Assembly (NCBI GenBank): GCA_017444395.1
Contig: JAFSWT010000050.1
Span: forward strand, 1-45,710
DNA length: 45,710 nucleotides
Origin: Schwartzia sp. (in: firmicutes)
Lineage (GTDB): Bacteria; Bacillota; Negativicutes; Selenomonadales; Selenomonadaceae
Direction of reading: 5' to 3'
The notes beneath the pieces were generated by a model. It saw only the letters and a list, made by a program, of their open reading frames with translations. It made no database searches and had not been told where the DNA came from. This document shows, in pieces, positions 1 through 8,100 of the stretch (position 1 is the first letter of the stretch; every line of letters starts with the position of its first letter). Made by a program: the position numbers and the translations under genes.

Positions 1-996
1 CTTGTCCCCCACGACGACGCCGGGGATGTCAGTGACGTCAGCCATGCACTGGTCCATGCAGATGCGCCCGACAATCGGCGCCCGCCGGCCCCGGATCTCC
101 ACCGACGCCTTGCCGGCGTAAAGCCGGGTGTAGCCGTCGGCGTAACCGATGGGCAGCGTCGCCAGCCGCGTCTGGCGCTTTGCCCGGAAAGTGCAGCCGT
201 AGCCCACCGCCTCGCCGGGATACAGGTCCTTGACATAGGTCACGCGGGCCCGAAGCCGCAAGAGCGGCCTGAAGCCATAGCCCGGGCCGACCTCCTCCGA
301 GGGCACGAGACCGTACAGGATGATGCCGGCCCGTACCATGTCGAGATGGGTTTCCGGCATCTCGAGGATAGCGGCGGAGTTGGCGATATGGCGGATGGCC
401 GGCCGGATGCCCCGGTCCTCCATGTCCGCCAGCGCGGTCTGAAAGCGGCGGAACTGCTCTTTGGCGTAGCTCTTGTCATGGGCGTCGGCCAGCGCGAAGT
501 GGGAAAAGACGCCCTCGACCTCAATGCCGGGCAGGGACGCCAAAGTCCGCGCCATGTCCCCCGCCGCTTCCGGCCGGACACCGATGCGCCCCATGCCGGT
601 ATCGACGGCGAGATGGACTTTCACCGGCCTTTTCTGGCGCTCCGCAGCCGCCGAAAGCGCCTGCCCCTGCTCCGGCGTGAAAGCCGCCGCCGTCACGCCG
701 TAGTGGACCACCTCATCCGCCTCCGCCGCCTGGGACGGCCCCAGCAGCAGGATCGGCGTCGTGATGCCCGCCTCCCGCAAAGCGACGGCCTCCGACAGCA
801 CCGCCACCGCCAGATAGTCCGCCCCCTGCCGCACCGCTTCCCCGGCAACGGCGACCGCCCCGTGGCCGTAGGCATCCGCCTTTACCACGGCGCAGAGCTT
901 CGCGTCCCCGGCGATATGGGAACGGATGATTTTCAGATTCTGCCGCAGGGCGGAGAGATCAACCTCCGCCCAGACAACGCGATTTCCCAATGCCAT
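1..996 (-). CDS. alr: alanine racemase, C-terminus beyond window edge
   Basis: Pyridoxal-phosphate enzyme that interconverts L- and D-alanine for peptidoglycan synthesis in the cytoplasm. The frame is open for 332 codons from the ATG at 996 to base 1, so about 40-55 residues are missing compared with the usual 370-390. The PLP lysine lies in VVKADAYGHG near residue 39. Further on are the substrate-pocket region MGRIGVRPEA, the VGYGCTF block holding the second catalytic tyrosine, LPIGYADGY, and VGRICMDQCM. An AGAGG ribosome site lies 5 bases before the ATG. It is the last visible gene of a minus-strand run that starts with the glycosyltransferases at 6673, and it follows panF by 77 bases. The family assignment is secure; the operon link is inferred from spacing. 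Confidence 0.95.
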   Translation of the reverse strand, partial: MALGNRVVWAEVDLSALRQNLKIIRSHIAGDAKLCAVVKADAYGHGAVAVAGEAVRQGADYLAVAVLSEAVALREAGITTPILLLGPSQAAEADEVVHYGVTAAAFTPEQGQALSAAAERQKRPVKVHLAVDTGMGRIGVRPEAAGDMARTLASLPGIEVEGVFSHFALADAHDKSYAKEQFRRFQTALADMEDRGIRPAIRHIANSAAILEMPETHLDMVRAGIILYGLVPSEEVGPGYGFRPLLRLRARVTYVKDLYPGEAVGYGCTFRAKRQTRLATLPIGYADGYTRLYAGKASVEIRGRRAPIVGRICMDQCMADVTDIPGVVVGDK

Positions 997-1073
997 GCAC
1001 CTCTGTCCTGTCGTTTACCAACGATTGCCTTCTGTCCCGCTTACAGAAACGGGGAACTCTGTTTCCACTCCGT

Positions 1074-2567
1074 TCAATCCTCAGGGAAAAACTCCTGCAA
1101 CACCCTCTCGTCCGAGGGCTTGCCGAGATACGAGCCCAACAGGAAAAACACGAGGGAGCAGAAAATGCCGATGGTGATCTGATGCAGCCCCATGAACTTG
1201 ATGCCCAGCCCTTGCGTCAGGCAGTATGCCGCCGTGCCGCCGAGGGTGGAAAGCATTGCCCCGGCGGTGTTGGCCCGCCGCCAGAAAAGCCCGAAGAGCA
1301 GCGTCCAGAAAAAGGCCGTCTCGAGGCCGCCGAACGCGAACATATTGATGAGCCAGATGACGCTGGGGGGCGTCAGCGACACGACGAAAACGATGGCGCC
1401 GATGGCCGCCGTGATCATCATGCTGAGGAACTTTATCCTCTGATCCGGCACCTTTTCCCCGCGCGATTCCTTCCAGTGGAGATAGACGTCCTTGATGATG
1501 GAGGACGACGCCACCAGCAGCAGGCTGGAAATAGTGGAGATGGAGGCGGCCAGCGGCCCCACGATGGCGATACCTGCCAGAAGCGGCGGCATGGTGGCCG
1601 TGATGGTCCGCGGAATGATGTAGTCCACGCTGCCGTAGGCGGCCAGATCCCCGGTCAGGACGCCCCGGGCCAGGATGCCGGTGAGGTTCACGCCGATGGT
1701 CATGAGGCCGATGACCACGGTGCCGATCCACATGGCCCGGTGCAGCCCCTTCGTGTCGCGGTAGCTGATGCCCCGGACCACCGACTGGGGCAGGGCGATG
1801 GTGCAGATTCCCACGAGAATCCACTGGGTGAAGTAGAGCCCCAGCGGCATTTTCCCGGCGGAAAAGGGATCGAGCATCTCCGGGTGCCGCGTCTCGATAT
1901 GCGTCATGATGGCGTCATAGCCGCCGCCCGCGTCCAGGATATGGCGCAGCAACAGCGCGATGCCCACCATCATCATGATGGCGCAGCAGGTATCGGTCAA
2001 AGCCACGGCCCGAAAACCACCGATGGTCGTATAGGCCACCACCACCAGGGCGAACATGGCCAGTCCCGTCTGGTAGCTGTAGCCGGTCACCGTTTCGAAG
2101 AGCTTGGCGCCGCCGACGAACTGGGCCGTCATGGTGCCGCCGAAGAACAATACGATGATGAAGGCGGAAAGGGCCGCCAATGTGTCGGACTGGAAACGCT
2201 CCCGGATGATGTCCACCACCGTCACCGCCTTGAAACGCCGCGACAGCAGAGCCACCCGTTTGCCGAAGATGCCCAGCACCAGGAAGATGGCCGTGACCTG
2301 CACGATGGCCATGTAGAGCCAGCCGAAGCCCACCTGCCAGGCCATACCCGGCCCGCCCACGAAGGTGCTGACCGAGCTGTAGGTGGCCACCGTCGTCATG
2401 GCCAGCACGAAGCCGCCGAGATCGCGGTTGCCCACGAAGTAGTGGCGCATGAAGTCCTTTGCCAGCCCCGCCCGCTGCTGATAGCGGACGAGGAAACCGA
2501 TGCCCAGCATGACCGCCAAAAACAGCAGCAGCGGCAGCAGCGTCGAAAGGTCCTTACCGGTCGTCAT
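1074..2567 (-). CDS. panF: sodium/pantothenate symporter PanF
   Basis: Inner-membrane sodium:solute symporter of the SSS family, predicted to import pantothenate for coenzyme A synthesis. The 497-residue protein is hydrophobic throughout, with about a dozen membrane segments. It has the SSS blocks MTTVATYSSVSTFVGGPG (residues about 57-74), QFVGGAKLFETVTGYSYQTG, GGFRAVALTDT and LAASISTISSLLLVASSS. Its start overlaps the end of the upstream yhdT-type gene by 14 bases, the arrangement known from other bacteria and a good pointer to pantothenate rather than another solute. Length is normal for PanF. Substrate specificity is inferred from family and neighbour, not from a single diagnostic residue. 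Confidence 0.9.
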   Translation of the reverse strand: MTTGKDLSTLLPLLLFLAVMLGIGFLVRYQQRAGLAKDFMRHYFVGNRDLGGFVLAMTTVATYSSVSTFVGGPGMAWQVGFGWLYMAIVQVTAIFLVLGIFGKRVALLSRRFKAVTVVDIIRERFQSDTLAALSAFIIVLFFGGTMTAQFVGGAKLFETVTGYSYQTGLAMFALVVVAYTTIGGFRAVALTDTCCAIMMMVGIALLLRHILDAGGGYDAIMTHIETRHPEMLDPFSAGKMPLGLYFTQWILVGICTIALPQSVVRGISYRDTKGLHRAMWIGTVVIGLMTIGVNLTGILARGVLTGDLAAYGSVDYIIPRTITATMPPLLAGIAIVGPLAASISTISSLLLVASSSIIKDVYLHWKESRGEKVPDQRIKFLSMMITAAIGAIVFVVSLTPPSVIWLINMFAFGGLETAFFWTLLFGLFWRRANTAGAMLSTLGGTAAYCLTQGLGIKFMGLHQITIGIFCSLVFFLLGSYLGKPSDERVLQEFFPED

Positions 2568-2814
2568 GGCCTGCCTCCTCGCCCAGATCCATATCCCGGA
2601 ACACCCGGGTTGTCAGGTATTTCACCAGGCCCAGAGCCAGAAGCCAGGATCCGCCCACCGCCGCCCACACCCAAAGGGGCAGATGGAGGATGCGTACCTC
2701 CACCCGGGACAGGCCGAACCCGGCCAGACACCAGAAGACGATGAGCACCACCAGCGCCCAGCCTGTCCCGGCGGCTTCGCGCCGTGTCTGACGATATTTC
2801 TCTCCCGCCGTCAT
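2554..2814 (-). CDS. yhdT: YhdT family membrane protein (DUF997)
   Basis: A small protein of 86 residues with two membrane segments (about WALVVLIVFWCLAGFGL and LPLWVWAAVGGSWLLALGLV) between charged ends. This matches the YhdT/DUF997 family, typically encoded just before panF and sometimes thought to be an accessory of the symporter; its biochemical role is unknown. The start was placed at the ATG at 2814, not at an in-frame ATG further upstream, because GAGGAGGAA sits 6 bases before it and the upstream extension looks like read-through of intergenic sequence. The gene begins 38 bases after the last glycosyltransferase gene and overlaps panF by 14 bases, so the two are probably translationally coupled. 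Confidence 0.85.
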   Translation of the reverse strand: MTAGEKYRQTRREAAGTGWALVVLIVFWCLAGFGLSRVEVRILHLPLWVWAAVGGSWLLALGLVKYLTTRVFRDMDLGEEAGHDDR

Positions 2815-2852
2815 CGTTTGTTCCTCCTCACATCGCAGATATCCTGCCAACC

Positions 2853-4091
2853 TCACGCGCGTCCCGCCGACTTGTCGTCCAGCAGCCGGTCGATGGCCGC
2901 GATGACCATGCGGGGCGTGATGGTCTTCGAACATTCAAAAATCTTATCGGAGCCCTTTACCTGCCGGGGGCAGAGATTCTCCTGCCACGTCACCCGCGGA
3001 TCGTTGTAGCAGCCGTTGCAGGCCAGCCGGTTATAGACCCGGTACGGCGTGGGAAACTCGTGCCAGTACAGGGAAAAGCCGCCAATCATGACCACCGAGC
3101 AATCGGCGGTATAGGCCAGCCACGAGAGGCCGCTGGGCAAACCGATGAAGCATTCGGCATGGTGGAGCATATCCGCCCGTTCCAGGAGTGCCACATCCCC
3201 GGTGAAATCCTCAGCCCCTTCAGGCATCTCCAGCACATAGCCCTGTTTTTCCAGCCGCTTCTCCTTGTCAATGCAGAGCACCCGGTAGCCGAGGCTCTTG
3301 ACATACGCCGTGATCTCGTCCCAGCCGTCGGGCCAGAGCCATCCCTTTCCCACGCTGGATGCCTGAACGCCGATGCAGACATACGGCTCTTTGATGCGGC
3401 GCGGCCCTGCTGGCCAGGGAATCTTCGGCGGCGGCGTGGGAAGCCCCAGGATGACCTGGCCGGTCCGGAGCATCGGAATCATCCGGCCATCGAGGGGGGC
3501 GCCGCTGCCGGGCGCCCCCAGGCTGGCATGAAAATAATATGTGGCGTAGGTATCCTCCTCCGCCTCGTTCCGGCAGCGGATATCGGGAAACAGCCGCCGG
3601 GCGACTTCCTGCATTGAAACATGAATGGAATAGTACACATCGGCCCGGAAAACATCCCGGACATAGGGAACATAGGAAAGGAAGGTCTGCATATCACCCA
3701 AAAGCCAGCTGAGGAAGACCAACCGGATCTTTTGTCCCGCCGGGTCAAAGACGTGAGTGAATACCGTTTCCCCGTCCCGGGCAACCTCAATCTGCCAGCG
3801 GATGTAATACTGCTCCACGGAAGTCACGACCGTCTCGGATACCGCCTGGTCGTAAAATACCATCCCCGAATCATAGTCGCCGATGGTCAGGCGCCAGTTC
3901 CCCGCCGGAACGCGGACCCGCACACCGCCGTTGAAATCGAGCCGCAGGCCCGGAATGCCGGTCTCCCCGGCCACCGGCCCGGCCTCCCGGCTCAGCCGGG
4001 CCAGGCGCGCCAGCGTTTCCTGCATTTCCTCCGGCGATTGCCCACTGTCCCGGCAACTGAAAAATTGTACCGGGTATGCATCGCCCTTCAT
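2853..4091 (-). CDS. Aah/TibC-type autotransporter O-heptosyltransferase, copy 3
   Basis: Third of three tandem paralogues of the bacterial autotransporter heptosyltransferase family (Aah, TibC). Known members act in the cytoplasm and transfer heptose from ADP-heptose to serines in strand-loop-strand repeats of surface adhesins before export. Visible features: an N-terminal beta-rich region (GETGIPGLRLDFNGGVRVRVPAGNW), then a GT-B-like half with EPYVCIGVQASSVGKGW, HHAECFIGLPSGLSWLAY and the HEFPTPYRVYNRLACNGCYND block. The cysteines CNGC, CPRQ and ECSK near the C-terminus match the iron finger known in TibC. The ATG overlaps the stop of the preceding copy by 4 bases, indicating translational coupling. 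No autotransporter is encoded in the window, so its substrate is not known. Confidence 0.88.
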   Translation of the reverse strand: MKGDAYPVQFFSCRDSGQSPEEMQETLARLARLSREAGPVAGETGIPGLRLDFNGGVRVRVPAGNWRLTIGDYDSGMVFYDQAVSETVVTSVEQYYIRWQIEVARDGETVFTHVFDPAGQKIRLVFLSWLLGDMQTFLSYVPYVRDVFRADVYYSIHVSMQEVARRLFPDIRCRNEAEEDTYATYYFHASLGAPGSGAPLDGRMIPMLRTGQVILGLPTPPPKIPWPAGPRRIKEPYVCIGVQASSVGKGWLWPDGWDEITAYVKSLGYRVLCIDKEKRLEKQGYVLEMPEGAEDFTGDVALLERADMLHHAECFIGLPSGLSWLAYTADCSVVMIGGFSLYWHEFPTPYRVYNRLACNGCYNDPRVTWQENLCPRQVKGSDKIFECSKTITPRMVIAAIDRLLDDKSAGRA

Positions 4092-5347
4092 AGGGGCTCC
4101 CTCCCCGTCCGTTTATCGGCCAGCAACCGGTCGATGGCCGCGATGACCATGCGGGGCGTGATGGTCTTCGAGCATTGGAGCACCGCCTCCGTACCCGGCT
4201 TCTGCCGGGGACAGCCGTCCCCCTGCCAGATGTCCTTCAGGCTGTTGTAGCAGCCGTTGCAGGCTAAGCGATTATAGACGCGGTAAGGCGTGGGGAATTC
4301 ATGCCAAAACAACGAAAAACCGCCTATCATGACCACCGGACAGTCCGCCGTCCAGGCCAGCCACGAAAGGCCGCTGGGCAGGCCGATGAAGAAGTCCGCA
4401 TGATGGAGCATATCCGCCCGTTCCAAAAGTGGCCGGTTCCCGGTGAAATCCTCGGCGCCGTCCGGCATCTTCACCGTATAATTCTGCCCCTTAAACGCCG
4501 CCCGGCACTCCTTCTCCCGATCGATACCGAGGACGCGATAGCCCAGCCCTTTCAGATGGGCGACAACCGCCTCCCAACCGCCGGGCCAGAGCCATCCCTT
4601 CGCCACATGGGACGCCTGCGCCCCCAGGCAGACGTAGGGTTCCTTGATTTGACGAGGGCCCGGCACCCAGGGCAGCTTTGGCGCCGGCGACGGCAGGTTC
4701 AGAATCATCTGCCCGGCATGGGCTATGGGAAGGATGCGGCCGTTGATCGGCATGGCGCCGGGAAAATCAATGCCGCTGTTGAAGTAATACGTCGCGTAGG
4801 TATCCGCCTCCGCGTAATCCCGCTGCCGGATATCCGGGAACAGCCGCTGACAGAGCGCCTGCATTTTCCTGTCGATGGAATAATAGACATCAGCGGCTCC
4901 AAAGGCCTCGCGCACCCGGGGCAGATAGGGGAAAAAGGAGAGCGTGTCCCCCAGCAGGACGCTGTTGAAAACCAGCCGGACCTTCTGCCCTGCCGGGTCG
5001 AAGATATGCGAGAACACCAACACCCCGTCCCGCCGGATCTCGACCTGCCAGCGGACGTAGTATTTCTCAAAGGAAATCAGGATGGTCTCCGACGCGTCCC
5101 CGTCGTAAAAAACCATCCCCGAATCGTGATCGCCGATCGTCACCTGCCAGTTCCCCGCCGGAACCTGGAGCCGGATGCCATCGTTGAAGTCAATCTTCAA
5201 TCCGGGAATACCGGTCTCCCCCGCCACCGGCCCGGCCAGACCGGTGCCCAGTTGGGAAAGATATTCCAGCATCCTCTGAATCTTTTCCGGCGACGCCTCG
5301 AAATCCCGGCAGCTGAAATACTGGATTGGATAAGGGAACTGGCTCAT
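4088..5347 (-). CDS. Aah/TibC-type autotransporter O-heptosyltransferase, copy 2
   Basis: Second paralogue, 419 residues from the chosen ATG at 5347. A longer in-frame extension exists upstream, but GAGGAGG lies 6 bases before this ATG and the sibling proteins begin at the same point (FPYxxQYF). It has the same domain order as its siblings: beta-rich N-terminus, a donor-binding region around EPYVCLGAQASHVAKGW, a GLPSGLSWLAWTADCPVVM block, and a C-terminal four-cysteine cluster (CNGC, CPRQ, QCSK). Compared with its neighbours it carries a small insertion near IDREKECRAAFKGQNYTV. It starts 81 bases downstream of copy 1 and overlaps copy 3 by 4 bases. Whether the copies form mixed assemblies or serve different acceptors cannot be told from sequence; TibC itself is a dodecamer. 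Confidence 0.88.
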   Translation of the reverse strand: MSQFPYPIQYFSCRDFEASPEKIQRMLEYLSQLGTGLAGPVAGETGIPGLKIDFNDGIRLQVPAGNWQVTIGDHDSGMVFYDGDASETILISFEKYYVRWQVEIRRDGVLVFSHIFDPAGQKVRLVFNSVLLGDTLSFFPYLPRVREAFGAADVYYSIDRKMQALCQRLFPDIRQRDYAEADTYATYYFNSGIDFPGAMPINGRILPIAHAGQMILNLPSPAPKLPWVPGPRQIKEPYVCLGAQASHVAKGWLWPGGWEAVVAHLKGLGYRVLGIDREKECRAAFKGQNYTVKMPDGAEDFTGNRPLLERADMLHHADFFIGLPSGLSWLAWTADCPVVMIGGFSLFWHEFPTPYRVYNRLACNGCYNSLKDIWQGDGCPRQKPGTEAVLQCSKTITPRMVIAAIDRLLADKRTGREPL

Positions 5348-5428
5348 GGCGGCCTCCTCATGGTATCGTTCTCCCCGGGAAATAACGACGCTTGGCGCCG
5401 GCGGCACTTCGTGTTCCTTCGCGCCCCG

Positions 5429-6673
5429 TCACTCCCGGCATTTCCCGACCCGCCTGTCGGCCATCAGCCGGTCGATGGCCGCGATGACCATGCGGGGCGT
5501 GATGCTCTTTGAACAGCAGAACATGCCCTCGCTTCCCGGCGTCTGGCGGGGACAACCACCGTTTTGCCAGTTCACGCGCGGATCGTTATAGCAACCGTTG
5601 CAGGCCAAACGGTTATAGACGCGGTAAGGCGTAGGAAACTCATACCACGTCAGGGAAAAGCCACAGATCATGACGACCGGGCAATCCACTGTCCAGGACA
5701 GCCAGGAAAGGCCGCTGGACAGGCCGATGAAAAACGCGGCGTGATGCAGCATATCCGCCCGTTCGATGAGAGGCCTGTTCCCGGTAAAGTCCTCGGCCGC
5801 CGCCGGCATCTCTATGGAATAATCATCCTCCGGAAAGCGCTTTTCCTTATCGATGCAAAGGACCCGGTAGCCAATCCCTTTCAAATAGCGGACCACTTCG
5901 TCCCAGCCGCCCGGATACAGCCAGCCTTTCCCTATGCTGGAAGCCTGCACGCCGATGCAGACATAAGGCTCCCCGATGGAACGCGGCGCGGGACGCCATT
6001 TGAGTTTCGGGGCCGGGCGATCGCCTCCCAGGATGATCTGGCCCGTCTGCGTCATGGGAATCATGCGACCGTCGATGGGCGCGCCCCCGGGGAAATCCAG
6101 ACAGGCATTGAAATAAAAAGTGGCGTATGTATCCTCTTCCGCCTGCTTTTGCCGGCGAAACCCCGGCAGGAGCCGGTGGCATATCTCTTCCATGCAGTCG
6201 TCAATCGTATAATAGACATCCGCCTGATACAGCGCTTTGGCATAGGGCACATAGGGCAGGAACGCCAGCATATCGCCGATGAGATTGCTGTTGAAATGGA
6301 GCCGGACCTTCTGGCCCCGGGGATCGAAGACATGCGCGAATACCGGCGCCCCGTCCCGATATACCTCAACCTGCCAATGGATGTAATACTTCTCAACGGA
6401 AACGACGACCGTCTCCGACACATCCTGGTCGTAGAACACCATGCCCGAATCGTGATCGCCAATCGTCACGTGCCAATGGCCGGCAGGAACCTGCAATCGC
6501 AGGCCATTGTTGAAATCGATCTTCAAGCCGGGGATGCCGGTTTCTCCCCTGATGGCACCGGCCATGGCAGCCCCTACATAGGTAAGATAGCGAATCATCT
6601 TGTCCATTTCACTGCCGGATTTGTCAAACTCTCTGGCATTGAAGTACTGGACTTTATACGGAAACGCGCTCAT
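5429..6673 (-). CDS. Aah/TibC-type autotransporter O-heptosyltransferase, copy 1
   Basis: First gene of the apparent operon, 414 residues. Its ATG follows CCGGAGATATAAAA. It shares nearly every conserved block with the two downstream copies: RGETGIPGLKIDFNNGLRLQ, VTIGDHDSGMVFYDQDVSET, DTYATFYFNACLDFPGG, EPYVCIGVQASSIGKGW and SSGLSWLSWTVDCPVVM. Cysteines at about 358, 361, 374 and 388/389 form the putative iron finger; this copy has a doubled CC at the last position. The family modifies bacterial surface adhesins with heptose. A plausible local alternative acceptor is the beta-helix-like insert of the flagellin at 24520-26748, but that is only an inference. The promoter was not clearly recognised in the 284-base region upstream. 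Confidence 0.88.
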   Translation of the reverse strand: MSAFPYKVQYFNAREFDKSGSEMDKMIRYLTYVGAAMAGAIRGETGIPGLKIDFNNGLRLQVPAGHWHVTIGDHDSGMVFYDQDVSETVVVSVEKYYIHWQVEVYRDGAPVFAHVFDPRGQKVRLHFNSNLIGDMLAFLPYVPYAKALYQADVYYTIDDCMEEICHRLLPGFRRQKQAEEDTYATFYFNACLDFPGGAPIDGRMIPMTQTGQIILGGDRPAPKLKWRPAPRSIGEPYVCIGVQASSIGKGWLYPGGWDEVVRYLKGIGYRVLCIDKEKRFPEDDYSIEMPAAAEDFTGNRPLIERADMLHHAAFFIGLSSGLSWLSWTVDCPVVMICGFSLTWYEFPTPYRVYNRLACNGCYNDPRVNWQNGGCPRQTPGSEGMFCCSKSITPRMVIAAIDRLMADRRVGKCRE

Positions 6674-6863
6674 TTTTATATCTCCGGTTCATCCTCAGAA
6701 AAGATAGTTACCTCTTGGAAATATTCGGTTTTCCTACGGTAAATCCTGCCGGATTGAAAAATTTTTCTGGGAAACCTCCGTTTCCTCCTGACCGTTGCCT
6801 TCTTTCCCGCCGATTTTTAATTGAAATTTAAGGAAGCGTTCAATTTATGAATGGGGAATTGTG

Positions 6864-6872
6864 TGCTATAAT
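6864..6872 (+). promoter_or_regulatory. extended -10 promoter of the RND efflux operon
   Basis: TGC followed by TATAAT (6867-6872) forms an extended -10 element about 85 bases before the membrane-fusion gene. No good -35 is present at 17 bases upstream, which is common for extended -10 promoters. The rest of the 284-base gap (6674-6957) is AT-rich near the glycosyltransferase start and shows no further gene. Confidence 0.6.
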
Positions 6873-6895
6873 CAGTTTTGGAATAGTGGCCCGTC

Positions 6896-6926
6896 CCGGT
6901 CCCGCGGCAACCCCGTGCGGAGCCGG
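6896..6926 (+). promoter_or_regulatory. GC-rich hairpin in the leader of the RND operon
   Basis: CCGG at 6896-6899 pairs with CCGG at 6923-6926, and inside it CCGC (6902-6905) pairs with GCGG (6917-6920). The structure lies in the predicted 5' untranslated region, about 30 bases before the start codon. It has no U-tract and matches no riboswitch class I recognise. It may tune translation or transcription of the pump genes. Confidence 0.35.
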
Positions 6927-6957
6927 TAAGGCAAAGGATAGTGGGAGGTGAGGAGTC

Positions 6958-8100
6958 ATGCGGCTTTCGGATAACCGGGTGCGCCTGACGATTTTCATAC
7001 TGGTGGCCGTGATCGCGGTGGTAGGATTCCGGGTGGCGGCGAATATCATGGCGAGGAACGAGCAGGCGGAGAAGAGCAGCCGGGGCAAGGTGGCGGTGGT
7101 GACGGCGGACTACCCGAAGCGGCAGACCATCGTGCCGAAATTCCGCTTCTCCGGCACCATGGACCCGGTCTGGCAGGCCGATGTGGCGGCGAAGGTGGAC
7201 GGCCGCATCGAGCAGGTGCTGGTCAGCGAGGGCGAAGCCGTCAGCGCCGGCCAGGCATTGGTGGTGCTGGAGCAGACTGACACCGAGGCACTGCGCCGCA
7301 ACGCGCTGGGTGCCCTCATCGACGCCCGCACGAATCTCGAAAAGGCGTCACGGGACCGGCTCCGCTTTGAGGAACTATACAAGGAAGGCGCCATCTCCCG
7401 GGAACAGGTGGAGAACGCCCGCTTTGCCCTGCAAAACGCCGAGGCCCGCCTTGACGCCGCCCAGGGCACGCTGGACGCGGCCGAGTCCCGCGCCTTTGGC
7501 ACCGTTGTCACCACGCCCCGGGCCGGCATCATCCAGAAGCGTTACTATCAGGAGGGTTACTACGCCAAGGTGGGCACCGCCCTGTTCAACATCGCCGACA
7601 TTTCCACCCTGCTGGTCAAGATCGCGGTGCCCGAGGGCTACATCGCCAGCGTCGCCGTGGGCGGCACGGTGACGTTCCAGATTCCCTCCATGAGCGGGAG
7701 CGACAAGACCGCCGTGGGTGCCATCACCCGCGTGAGCCCGGTGGCCACCATGCCGGCCCGCACCTTCGAGGCCGAGGTCTCGGTGGACAACAAGAGTGGC
7801 CGGCTCCGGGGCGGCGTCTATGCCAACGCCGTCATCACCGCCCAGCCGAAGGAGAACGCGCTGACAGTGCCGCTGTCGGCCATCGCCATGCGCGATGACC
7901 AGCGCACGGTCTATGTCATCGAGGACGGCGTGGCGGTGCGCCGGGTGCTGGCGACGGGCTACATCGGTGAGAACATCGTCGAGGTGCTGGACGGCGTCAC
8001 CGAGAACGACCAGATCATCACCGGCGGCCTCAACAAGGTCCGCGAGGGGGCGAAGGTGCGTGTCGCCGCCTCCCCGGAGGAGGCGGCAAAGCATGATTGA
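6958..8100 (+). CDS. RND efflux pump periplasmic adaptor (membrane fusion protein)
   Basis: The 380-residue adaptor links an inner-membrane RND pump to an outer-membrane channel. An N-terminal anchor (residues about 9-28, LTIFILVAVIAVVGFRVAAN) holds it in the inner membrane; no lipobox is present. It continues with a barrel-sandwich/biotinyl-lipoyl-like region (AKVDGRIEQVLVSEGEAVSAG), an alpha-helical hairpin (about 110-170), the second lipoyl half (VVTTPRAGIIQKRYYQEGYYAKVG) and beta-barrel and membrane-proximal domains. GGGAGGTGAGGAG precedes the ATG. The stop overlaps the pump gene by 8 bases, so the two are translationally coupled. No TolC-type gene is present in the window, so the outer-membrane partner must be encoded elsewhere. 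Confidence 0.92.
   Translation: MRLSDNRVRLTIFILVAVIAVVGFRVAANIMARNEQAEKSSRGKVAVVTADYPKRQTIVPKFRFSGTMDPVWQADVAAKVDGRIEQVLVSEGEAVSAGQALVVLEQTDTEALRRNALGALIDARTNLEKASRDRLRFEELYKEGAISREQVENARFALQNAEARLDAAQGTLDAAESRAFGTVVTTPRAGIIQKRYYQEGYYAKVGTALFNIADISTLLVKIAVPEGYIASVAVGGTVTFQIPSMSGSDKTAVGAITRVSPVATMPARTFEAEVSVDNKSGRLRGGVYANAVITAQPKENALTVPLSAIAMRDDQRTVYVIEDGVAVRRVLATGYIGENIVEVLDGVTENDQIITGGLNKVREGAKVRVAASPEEAAKHD

Noticed and set aside
990..2744. A 584-codon open frame opposite panF and yhdT
   Set aside because: Antisense of clearly recognised panF; its composition (His, Arg, Gly, Asp rich) is typical of shadows in high-GC DNA.
6880..6957. Cobalamin or other known riboswitch in the efflux leader
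   Set aside because: No B12 box, TPP, SAM, guanidine or yybP-ykoY consensus could be matched; only a local hairpin is visible.
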